Shown piece after piece: positions 1-5,748 of a DNA stretch of 6,500 nt; position 1 is the stretch's first letter, and each line of letters starts with the position of its first letter. The stretch is from Acidobacteria bacterium 37-71-11 (lineage in GTDB: Bacteria; Acidobacteriota; Thermoanaerobaculia; Thermoanaerobaculales; Thermoanaerobaculaceae): positions 1 through 6,500 of the forward strand of contig NCBR01000200.1 in NCBI GenBank assembly GCA_002279285.1, given 5' to 3'. The notes under the pieces are model-generated. The model was given only the letters and a program-made list of their open reading frames with translations. It searched no databases and was not told where the DNA came from. The translations under genes were made by a program, and so were the position numbers.

Positions 1-58
1 CCCGGACGCTCTCGACCCCCCGTGCCCCCCCCGCGCACCGGGAGTGAATCCCGGCGCG
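1..58. repeat. Direct repeat, copy 1 (58 bp)
   Basis: This copy matches 103-160 at 56 of 58 positions, with a period of 102 bp. It begins at the first base of the window, so it may extend further. It contains an 8-C run at 25-32. It also contains a short inverted repeat at 34-58: cgc, a mismatch, ccggg, a 7-base loop, cccgg, a mismatch, gcg. The family is not recognised and no coding function is supported. Confidence 0.8.
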
Positions 59-102
59 CGGAGCTCTCCTGCCGGGGGGTCCCGCGTCCACTCCACCCCA
101 CA

Positions 103-160
103 CCCGGACGCTCTCGACCCCCCGTGCCCCCCCCGCGCACCGGGAGTGACCCCCGGCGCG
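103..160. repeat. Direct repeat, copy 2 (58 bp)
   Basis: This is the second copy of the 1-58 repeat, with the same 8-C run at 127-134 and the same imperfect hairpin at 136-160. The only two differences from copy 1 (48-49 AT against 150-151 CC) sit in the hairpin loop, so the stem is identical in both copies. The copy ends 60 bases beyond the gspG stop in the direction of transcription. The 44 bases between the copies (59-102) contain nothing I recognise. Without a T-run on either strand the hairpin is not a standard intrinsic terminator. Confidence 0.8.
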
Positions 161-164
161 GGAT

Positions 165-192
165 GCCCGGTGCCCGGCGCCCGGCGCCCGCT
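165..192. repeat. 7-bp tandem repeat (gcccggy, four units)
   Basis: Four head-to-tail heptamers are seen: gcccggt, gcccggc, gcccggc, gcccgct, the last one imperfect. The block lies about 28 bases beyond the gspG stop in the direction of transcription and can form several alternative GC hairpins through ggcgcc palindromes. It is probably a slippage-prone intergenic microsatellite; a transcript-end role is possible but unsupported. Confidence 0.6.
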
Positions 193-220
193 TTCGTATC
201 GCCTGTGCCCTGTCTCATCG

Positions 221-676
221 CTACCAGTCCTTGTATTTTGTGCCGTCGAGGGCGGTGCCACCGGAGAGCGAATAGACGTCGTACACGTCTTGCCCTCCCC
301 ACGAATCCGAGTTCATCTCGTCCTGGTAGGAGCGCAACCCCCACTCGGCCTTGCCGGTCATCGGATCCATGGGGATGCGCCGCAGGAACTTGCGCTTCGT
401 CAGCTGGCCCACGATGGTCACTCCCTGCGCCAGGTCCTCGAGCGTCTTCGGATACCCCTCGGTGCCGACCTCGACCTTGATCATCCCCTGGTCCGCCAGC
501 TGTTTGTAGTTGTCGATCGCGTTGCGCATCAAACGCAGGTCGAGACGTAACTCGGCTTCGCGCTCGCGCTTCATGGTGAAGCGCGCCGTCGGCACCGCGA
601 CCGCGGCCAGGATCGCCACCAGCGCCGTGACCATCACGAGCTCGGCGACGGTGAAGCCGCGGTTGGCTCTTCTCAC
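221..676 (-). CDS. gspG: GspG-type major pseudopilin with type III (prepilin) signal
   Basis: This is the filament subunit, processed by a prepilin peptidase at the inner membrane and assembled into a pseudopilus or pilus. The 151-residue product has a 7-residue basic leader MRRANRG, cleavage expected after Gly7, Phe8 as the new N-terminus (+1), the conserved Glu at +5 (E12), a hydrophobic helix at about 8-30, and the conserved Pro at +22 (P29). The globular part matches GspG: an alpha helix at about 35-62 with ELRLDLRLMRNAIDNYK, then YPKTLEDLAQG at 75-85, FLRRIPMDPMTGK at 97-109, and a C-terminal Asp/Gly/Ser-rich loop (SWGGQDVYDVYS, GTALDGTKYKDW) in the place of the GspG calcium-binding loop. 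The GTG start (676-674) overlaps the secretin stop as GTGA and gives the expected short leader; the G-rich stretch upstream is a weak ribosome site. The frame stays open far upstream, but that part is a secretin shadow. Confidence 0.9.
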   Translation of the reverse strand: MRRANRGFTVAELVMVTALVAILAAVAVPTARFTMKREREAELRLDLRLMRNAIDNYKQLADQGMIKVEVGTEGYPKTLEDLAQGVTIVGQLTKRKFLRRIPMDPMTGKAEWGLRSYQDEMNSDSWGGQDVYDVYSLSGGTALDGTKYKDW

Positions 677-3168
677 CGCGCGCCCCCGGCTGCCGGCGAC
701 GGCACCGCCACCACCGTGCCGTTGCGGGCGACGACCGCCCCGACCGGCCCCGCAAAGATCATCGGCAGCTCCCCAGCCTCGTGCGGCCGCACCACGATGT
801 TCAGTAACGTGCCGCTCCCCGTCACGCGTCCGTTCCAGGTCACGGTGATCCACCCCAGGTTGGGGGTGTGCGAAACGTTCGCCTGGACCTCGCCGCCGTC
901 GCCCGGCAGCACGCCGCCCTCGATCCGTGTGACTTCGATCCGCGCCGGGTCGTAGGCGATGTGCAGCGGGCCGGTCAACCCGGAGACGCCGGAATCGAGC
1001 ACGACCTGCATCACGCCCTCGCTCCCGACGACGACCGGGAGCCTCGCCGGGTAGAACGTGAGTGCGGGCAGGCCGCTGGCGTCCGTCGCCAGCGCCGTGG
1101 CCGTCACGCTCTGCGCCGATGCCTGCACGGCCTGAGTCGACGCCGTCATGCCCTGGGCGACGCTCTGACCGGAGGCCGCCGAATCGGGGACCGTGTTCTG
1201 CGCGCTTCCCCCGCCTGGGACCGGGTTGAGCACCGTTCCCGGCAGGTTCAGCCGTGGTCTTGCCGCCGGTGCCGGCACGACACCGGTCGGCGCGGTCGAC
1301 ATAGGTGGCGACGGCTGTTCCTGTGGAGCGGACGTCTCGGGTTCCATCGCCTCCGGCGCGCCCGCCCCGAGGCCAGGGCCGAAACCGGGGCCGAACCCCG
1401 GCATCGCGCGGCGAGACGCCCCCCCGAGCGGGTTCCCCGCCACCGCCGACTGCACCCTCGGCGAGTTCCCGAAGATGGTGATCCGGTTCTCGGTCCCGAC
1501 CCACAGCGGCGCGAGGTCCTCCTCGGTGATGTCGGGGTAGCGGATGATGTGCGGGGTCAGGGTGAGGATGAGGTCGGTCTGGGTGACTTGCTTGGAGGTG
1601 TCGCTGAACAGCCGGCCGAGGATCGGGATGTCGGAGAGCCACGGCAGGCCGGTGTCGGTGGTGGCCTTGGTTTCTTTGAGCAGCCCCGCGAGCAGCGACG
1701 TCTCGCCGTCCTTGAGGCGGATCGTCGTGTCGATGTTGCGGGTGTTGATCGGGTACTGGTTCGGCTGCCCGGCGACCGCAATCGCCGTGCCGAGGTCCGA
1801 AACCTCGACCTTGAGCTTGAGGGTGACCTCGTTGTTGTGGTGGACCTTCGGCTCGATGTCGAGCTTGATGCCCACGTCCTGGTAGTTGAACGCGGTGATC
1901 GGCACGATGTTGCCGCCGATCGTCTGCGTCGTGTTGAACGTCGTCGTCGGGATCGGCACCTTCTGCCCGATGACCAGGCTCGCCTTCTCCCGCTCCGTGA
2001 TGCGGAGCTGGGGCTGGGCGAGCGTCTCGGTTTCGCCGGCCGACTTGATCAGGTTGAGCACGACGTTCGGCACCGCCATGTTCCACATCGAGCGGGAGAT
2101 GCTCCCGAGCTGGTTCAGGTAGAGGGGGGACGTGGCGGTCGAGCCGCCGAGCTTGGTGGCATCGAAGTTGGCAGTAAACTTCTGCGACGACAGCGACATG
2201 CCGATGTCGCGCAGCTTGTTGGTGTCGACCTGCATGAGCTCGACGTCGACCAACACCTCGGCCTTGGCCTTGTCGTTGGCGTCGATCAACCGCTCGGCGA
2301 TCGCCACCTTGTCGGCGGTGTCGCGGATCACGAGCGAGTTGAGCTGTTCGTTGATCGCGATCCGCCGCGCGTCGATGAGGGCGCGCAGCATGTTGGCGAT
2401 GTCCTTCACGTCCGCGTTGGAGAGGAAGAACGTCTTCACCACCAGGTCCTCGTAGTCGCGGCGGTTCTGCGGCGTGTCCTCGACCACGATCACGGTCTTG
2501 GGGTCGAGCACCTTGTAGAAGTGGCCGGCGGCCTGCATGACCGACTCGAGCGCCTCGCGGGCGGTGACGTTCTTCAACTCGATGGACAGCTTTTGATCGC
2601 GCATCTTGTTGTCGAACAGGATGTTGATCCCGAACGCCTGGCCGATCGCCTTGTAGATGTCGCGGACGTTGGTCGGGTTCGGGAACGACAGGCTCATCGG
2701 CTCGTCCGACGCGGGGTTGAGCACCGGCGGCTTGACCTTCATCTCCGAGGCCGCCTTCTTGATCTCCTCCAGCTTGGCGGGGCCTCCTTCCTGGTCGAGG
2801 ACCTGAATGTCCTTGCGCACCTTCTCCAGCTCGACCGCGGCGTACTGGTGCGTCGGGTCGAACTGTACGGCGAGATCGAGCTCCGAAGCGGCGCGCTCGA
2901 ACGCCCCGGCCTCCTTGAACTGCATGCCCCGGCGGAAGTGCTCCTCGCCCGCCTTCAGGCGCGCCCGCTCCAACGCCATCTTGTAGTGCACGTTGCCGGG
3001 GTCTCTGGCGAGCGCCTCGAGGTAGAAGTACACCGCTCCGTCCCAGTTCTGGGCCTGCACCGCGTCGCTCGCCTGCCGGCTGTACCGGTACGTGGCGCAG
3101 GACGCCAGCAACCCCAGGGCAAGGAGCAAACCGACCGCGACTCTGACTGACCTCGTCGTCACACTCAC
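673..3168 (-). CDS. gspD: Outer-membrane liposecretin (GspD/PilQ family) with N-terminal TPRs and C-terminal cohesin-like domain
   Basis: The secretin forms the outer-membrane channel for the pseudopilus, pilus or substrates. Domains of the 831-residue product: a lipoprotein signal with lipobox LASC and lipidated Cys24 (Ala at +2, compatible with outer-membrane sorting); two TPR-like helical repeats at about 29-63 and 73-107; an N0/STN domain at about 157-230; one N1-type domain at about 243-300; the secretin core at about 303-545, with VGIKLDIEPKV at 432-442 and IPILGRLFSDTSKQVTQTDL followed by ILTLTPHII, the hallmark of the family. A Gly/Pro/Ala/Gln-rich linker (about 573-698, with GFGPGFGPGLG at 591-601) leads to a cohesin-like beta domain at about 700-822. 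GspD usually has three N1-type domains and no TPR; here one N1 plus TPRs are found. The lipid anchor suggests no separate pilotin is needed, as for HxcQ. GTGA overlaps occur at both ends; see the start-site entry. Confidence 0.93.
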   Translation of the reverse strand: MSVTTRSVRVAVGLLLALGLLASCATYRYSRQASDAVQAQNWDGAVYFYLEALARDPGNVHYKMALERARLKAGEEHFRRGMQFKEAGAFERAASELDLAVQFDPTHQYAAVELEKVRKDIQVLDQEGGPAKLEEIKKAASEMKVKPPVLNPASDEPMSLSFPNPTNVRDIYKAIGQAFGINILFDNKMRDQKLSIELKNVTAREALESVMQAAGHFYKVLDPKTVIVVEDTPQNRRDYEDLVVKTFFLSNADVKDIANMLRALIDARRIAINEQLNSLVIRDTADKVAIAERLIDANDKAKAEVLVDVELMQVDTNKLRDIGMSLSSQKFTANFDATKLGGSTATSPLYLNQLGSISRSMWNMAVPNVVLNLIKSAGETETLAQPQLRITEREKASLVIGQKVPIPTTTFNTTQTIGGNIVPITAFNYQDVGIKLDIEPKVHHNNEVTLKLKVEVSDLGTAIAVAGQPNQYPINTRNIDTTIRLKDGETSLLAGLLKETKATTDTGLPWLSDIPILGRLFSDTSKQVTQTDLILTLTPHIIRYPDITEEDLAPLWVGTENRITIFGNSPRVQSAVAGNPLGGASRRAMPGFGPGFGPGLGAGAPEAMEPETSAPQEQPSPPMSTAPTGVVPAPAARPRLNLPGTVLNPVPGGGSAQNTVPDSAASGQSVAQGMTASTQAVQASAQSVTATALATDASGLPALTFYPARLPVVVGSEGVMQVVLDSGVSGLTGPLHIAYDPARIEVTRIEGGVLPGDGGEVQANVSHTPNLGWITVTWNGRVTGSGTLLNIVVRPHEAGELPMIFAGPVGAVVARNGTVVAVPSPAAGGAR

Positions 3169-3734
3169 CTCGCAAGCGGAACCTTGTTGACCACGTTCGT
3201 GGGGTAACCCACGAAACCGACCGTCACACCGGTCGGACCGACCTCACGGACGATGAACTTCTGCTTCACACTCTCTCCTACGGGCACCGCCAGTACATTG
3301 TCGCCGTCGCGGAAGATCGCCACCGGCAGCCGATCCGGGCCGAGCCAGCCGAGATAGGCAAGCGTGAACGGCGGCGGCGGAGGCAGGATCCACTTGCCGT
3401 TCACATAGATCCCGGCCGGTGTGGGGGTGGGGGTCGGGGGAGGAGGGGGCGGCGGCGAGATCGTCGGTCTGCGGTCCGGGGTCGGCGTCGGCGGCGCCCC
3501 GAAGGTGAACAGGTTGCGCCCCACGGCCGGCGTCGGGACGACGCGCCGTTGCGACCGGTCCCAGCCCAGTTCCGGCACCGCGTAGCTGCCGATCCGCAGC
3601 GCCGCGCCGCGGCCGGCCTCGACCCCCGGGGCCAGCGCCGGCCGGAGCCTCACGACGGCCACCACGACCAGCACCGCGAGGAGAACCGCGAGAAGCACGG
3701 CCTTGTTGCCATTCGCCCCCGGCTTAGCCGCCAC
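3165..3734 (-). CDS. PilP/GspC-like periplasmic linker protein with proline-rich linker
   Basis: This 189-residue protein is probably the periplasmic bridge between the PilN/PilO platform and the secretin N-domains, the job of PilP in T4P and GspC in T2SS. It has one transmembrane helix at about 11-29, a motif RNLFTFG at 73-79 resembling the RNLF motif at the start of GspC homology regions, a Pro/Thr linker at about 80-107 and 117-122, and a C-terminal all-beta domain at about 123-187 of the PilP/GspC HR type (FTLAYLGWLG, GDNVLAVPVGE, FIVREVGPTGVTVGF). The inner-membrane helix favours GspC, since PilP is normally a lipoprotein and no lipobox Cys is present; the position after pilO favours PilP, so no symbol is given. 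The GTG start at 3734 has GAGG at 3744-3741 with a 6-base spacer. The gene overlaps the end of pilO by 11 bases and its TGA overlaps the secretin GTG. Confidence 0.75.
   Translation of the reverse strand: MAAKPGANGNKAVLLAVLLAVLVVVAVVRLRPALAPGVEAGRGAALRIGSYAVPELGWDRSQRRVVPTPAVGRNLFTFGAPPTPTPDRRPTISPPPPPPPTPTPTPAGIYVNGKWILPPPPPFTLAYLGWLGPDRLPVAIFRDGDNVLAVPVGESVKQKFIVREVGPTGVTVGFVGYPTNVVNKVPLAR
3168..3171 (-). promoter_or_regulatory. Ribosome binding site that questions the secretin start codon
   Basis: The minus strand reads GAGGTGAGTGTG. The GAGG (3171-3168) overlaps the upstream GTG (3168-3166), but lies 5 bases before a second in-frame GTG (3162-3160). Initiation at the second GTG would remove only two residues and leave the signal peptide intact. 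Which GTG is used cannot be decided from sequence; the spacing favours the second. Confidence 0.5.
3423..3449 (+). other. Putative G-quadruplex motif inside the PilP/GspC-like gene
   Basis: Four runs of five G (3423-3427, 3429-3433, 3436-3440, 3445-3449) are separated by loops T, TC and AGGA. The motif is on the plus strand, which is the template strand for this operon, and results from the codons of the Pro/Thr linker. It matches the general G3+N1-7 rule; formation is not shown. Confidence 0.5.
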
Positions 3735-4335
3735 TGGACACCTCGTGGACGCCGAGCTGCTTCATCAGGCCCTCATCGAGGTCGGCGAAGTACGTCCCGA
3801 CCCCGAACTGCACGCCGACGTCGAGCGACGTCGCGGTGTCCGCCCCGTGCAGCGTCAGGCCCTCCAGGAGGATGAACTGGGGCGAAGTCTCGAGCTCGAA
3901 GACGCACCTCCGGATCTGCTCGTAGCTCCCCTTGACGTCGAAGTGGGCGCTGAAGTAGACGAGACCCGACTTCGGCTCGCGCTTCACCGAATAGGTAATG
4001 CGGTCCGGCCGTAGGCCCGACGCTTCGGTCCGCTTGATGACGTCGTTGAGGAACGGTATCAGGCGATCGCGCATCGGCGCCATCTGTTCCTTCCTCAGCG
4101 TGCCCAGGTTCTCCTGCAGGTTCGCCAAGGCCTGCTGCGCGCGCTGGAGCTGCTGCGCCTGCCTTTCGAGCTTCGCGACCTCCGACTGGGTCGCAGCGAC
4201 TTCGTGCGCCAGTGCCGAGCCGCGCCCGAGGAACGCGCCGCGCACTCCGGCCAGCCAGACGGCGTTGAGCGCCACGAGCGCCGCCGGCGGCGCCCACAGG
4301 TACCAGAGCCGGAGCCAAGGCCTCCAGTCGCTCAT
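3724..4335 (-). CDS. pilO: PilO family inner-membrane platform protein
   Basis: PilO forms heterodimers with PilN and connects the platform to the PilP/GspC-type linker in the periplasm. The 203-residue product has the PilO/GspM layout: a short cytoplasmic N-terminus, one transmembrane helix at about 11-30, a Gln/Ala/Leu-rich coiled coil at about 42-82, and a periplasmic ferredoxin-like alpha/beta domain at about 86-185. Recognisable pieces of that domain are LIPFLNDVIKRTEASGL at 92-108, YFSAHFDVKGSYEQIRRCVF at 127-146 (strand then helix), and the strand FILLEGLTLHG at 154-164. The start is well supported: ATGA overlap with pilN and a strong GGAGGG Shine-Dalgarno at 4347-4342 with a 6-base spacer. 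The frame is open upstream of this ATG all the way to the pilM start, but the upstream stretch is only a shadow of pilN. Family assignment rests on topology, order and these motifs. Confidence 0.85.
   Translation of the reverse strand: MSDWRPWLRLWYLWAPPAALVALNAVWLAGVRGAFLGRGSALAHEVAATQSEVAKLERQAQQLQRAQQALANLQENLGTLRKEQMAPMRDRLIPFLNDVIKRTEASGLRPDRITYSVKREPKSGLVYFSAHFDVKGSYEQIRRCVFELETSPQFILLEGLTLHGADTATSLDVGVQFGVGTYFADLDEGLMKQLGVHEVSSGG
3741..3744 (-). promoter_or_regulatory. Ribosome binding site for the PilP/GspC-like gene
   Basis: The minus strand reads GAGG here, followed by a 6-base spacer and GTG at 3734-3732. This supports the GTG start although it lies inside the end of pilO. No ATG is available in frame nearby. 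Confidence 0.6.
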
Positions 4336-4904
4336 GGCTTGCCCTCCGGCCAGTACCGCACCGAAAGCGAAAACCGGTACCCCAGTCCGTTCCTGGCCGA
4401 CGGCGCCTCCTCCGACCTCGGAAGCGGATCGGAAAACCTGGGGTCGGCGAAGAGCGCGGCGATCAGTTTGAGCCACGCGTCCCGGCCGGTGGCCAGGCCG
4501 TCCAGGCCGATCTGGAGCGAGCCGTCCTTGGCGACCGAGGGGGTGATGCTCACCAGCCGGATGTCCCACGGCACGACGCGCTCGAGGTCGGCCAGGAGTT
4601 GACTCCAGACGAGCCTGCGGCGGGCCACGACGTCCTCGAGCGAGGTGGTCTCGCCCTGGAGCCTCTTCCAGCCGACGGCCGCGAGCTGGCGGTTGGCGGC
4701 CTCCACCTTCGTGACCAGCTCCGCATGGCGCGACCGCAGGCGGGCAAGCGACCCGGCCGCCGCCCGCTCCCGGCCGTGGGCCGAGACAAAATCCCCCAGG
4801 CTCACGGCGGTGAGGACCAGCGCCGCCAGCGCCAGCGCGCCGCCCGCGACCCAAATCGGGCGGACGTTCTCGAACGGCCGCGCCGCGAGGTTGGGCCGGC
4901 CCAT
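4332..4904 (-). CDS. pilN: PilN family inner-membrane platform protein
   Basis: PilN is a bitopic inner-membrane protein whose cytoplasmic N-terminus docks on PilM and whose periplasmic part pairs with PilO. The 190-residue product starts MGRPNLAARPFENVRP, the short cytoplasmic N-terminal motif typical of PilN (NLxxRPF type). A transmembrane helix lies at about 17-38, a charged coiled-coil stretch at about 44-85, and a small periplasmic alpha/beta domain at about 95-187. The family-typical stretch LVWSQLLADLERVVPWDIRL is at 98-117, and a final beta strand GYRFSLSVRYW at 175-185. The chosen ATG (4904-4902) shares one base with the restored pilM stop (TGATG). An in-frame GTG directly before it (4907-4905) would give a GTGA overlap like two other junctions here; a G-rich stretch lies just upstream of both. 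The TGA stop overlaps the pilO start. Confidence 0.85.
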   Translation of the reverse strand: MGRPNLAARPFENVRPIWVAGGALALAALVLTAVSLGDFVSAHGRERAAAGSLARLRSRHAELVTKVEAANRQLAAVGWKRLQGETTSLEDVVARRRLVWSQLLADLERVVPWDIRLVSITPSVAKDGSLQIGLDGLATGRDAWLKLIAALFADPRFSDPLPRSEEAPSARNGLGYRFSLSVRYWPEGKP

Positions 4905-5748
4905 CACGATGCCCCCGCCCACGCCGTCCCGAGCAACGACCAGAGGCGCACGTCCTGCACGCCGGCGGCCGCCGGCACGCGTCCCGTGCCGACGGCGAGC
5001 GTGTTGACCAGACGTCGACCGGACCCGCCAGCCCCTCCTGCTCGCGGGCGTGCGCGAGCGTGCGCCCGAGCTCCCGGACGATGAACCGCTCGGCGCGCTC
5101 GGGGTCGGCGGGCAGCGGCTTGTTGCGGAGCAGCACCGGCTTTCCCTCGGCCAGCACCACCAGCGCGAGCGAGAGGTCCTCGACCGCCGCGAGCAGGATC
5201 GGGGTGGCGGACGGCGGCAGGAGCGCGGTGAGGGCCAGCGCCGCCGGCTCGATCCGCCCCAGGTGGATGCCCGACGAGGCGAACGTCTCCTCCACCGCTG
5301 CGAGCGGCCGGTCGAGGGCGAGCACCACCAGCATCCGCCCATGACTCCCGCCGGAGATGTAGTCGAGTCGCACGTCCTCCGGCCGGCAGGGGAGGAGCTT
5401 CTTCAAGCGCCAGCGCACGACGTCATCGGCTTCGTCGCGCTGGCGCGGCAGCTCTTCCGCATCGATCACGACGCTGCGGACCCAGGCGTTGGGCGCCACG
5501 AAGCTTGCGTCCTTCGGCGCCTTCTCGATCTGTCGCACGAGTGCGGCGAGCGCCGCCGCGAGCGCCTGGCGGTCGACCTGGAGCAAACCGATGGGCCCGA
5601 GCCTGAACCAGTCGCGCTCCAGCGGGGCGCGCTCGATGCGCGCCAGCGCGTCCCGCCGGCCGCCGAGCCGGCCGTACACGAGCTGACCCTCGGCCGCCGT
5701 GAAGGCGTGCACGGGAGGGGGGGTCTGGAGCAGTTCGAGAATTCTCAT
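4904..5748 (-). CDS. pilM: PilM/GspL-like cytoplasmic platform protein, interrupted by an apparent frameshift
   Basis: PilM binds the N-terminus of PilN and couples the assembly ATPase to the inner-membrane platform. The ATG at 5748 overlaps the ATPase stop and has AAGGTGA about 7 bases upstream. The first ~247 residues (5748 to ~5008) look like the PilM/GspL cytoplasmic domain: RSVVIDAEELPR at 91-102, then a VVRWRLKKLLPCRPEDVRLDY-type segment at 110-130, which corresponds to the 'iPr...irWelekllPf.pe.v.ldy' pattern of the family. After VDVW the frame degenerates into Arg/Cys/Pro-rich sequence. The third minus-strand frame continues as VNTLAVGTGRVPAAAGVQDV... and ends with SLLGTAWAGAS and TGA at 4906-4904, which overlaps the pilN ATG. 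One missing base near 5005-5022 would restore a 281-residue protein, short against the roughly 350 usual for PilM. I see no DIG(S/T)xSxK-type nucleotide-binding loop at the N-terminus. It may be a sequencing error or a real lesion. Confidence 0.75.

Noticed and set aside
34..160. GC hairpins as intrinsic terminators for the operon
   Set aside because: The stems are short and imperfect and neither strand has a T-run after them. A role at the transcript end is possible but not supported.
22..550. Two plus-strand frames of 152 and 168 residues over the downstream flank and gspG
   Set aside because: Their repeated PPPRTGS segments come from the 58-bp DNA repeat, and the remainder is antisense to gspG. 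No supporting motif is seen.
868..3150. A 760-residue plus-strand frame antisense to the secretin
   Set aside because: It is rich in Arg, Asp, Val and Leu with no recognisable domain and mirrors secretin codons. Long antisense frames are expected with strong G/C third-position bias.
221..3175. A 984-residue minus-strand frame ending in the pseudopilin
   Set aside because: Everything before the GTG at 676 is an Arg/Gly/Ala-rich shadow of the secretin; only 221-676 is real.
3724..5748. A single 674-residue minus-strand reading frame that looks like a PilM-PilO fusion
   Set aside because: Its middle part (about 5007 to 4336) is a low-quality shadow of pilN, which is clearly coding in another frame. 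pilO happens to share the frame of the frameshifted pilM, and pilO has its own ATG and strong ribosome site.
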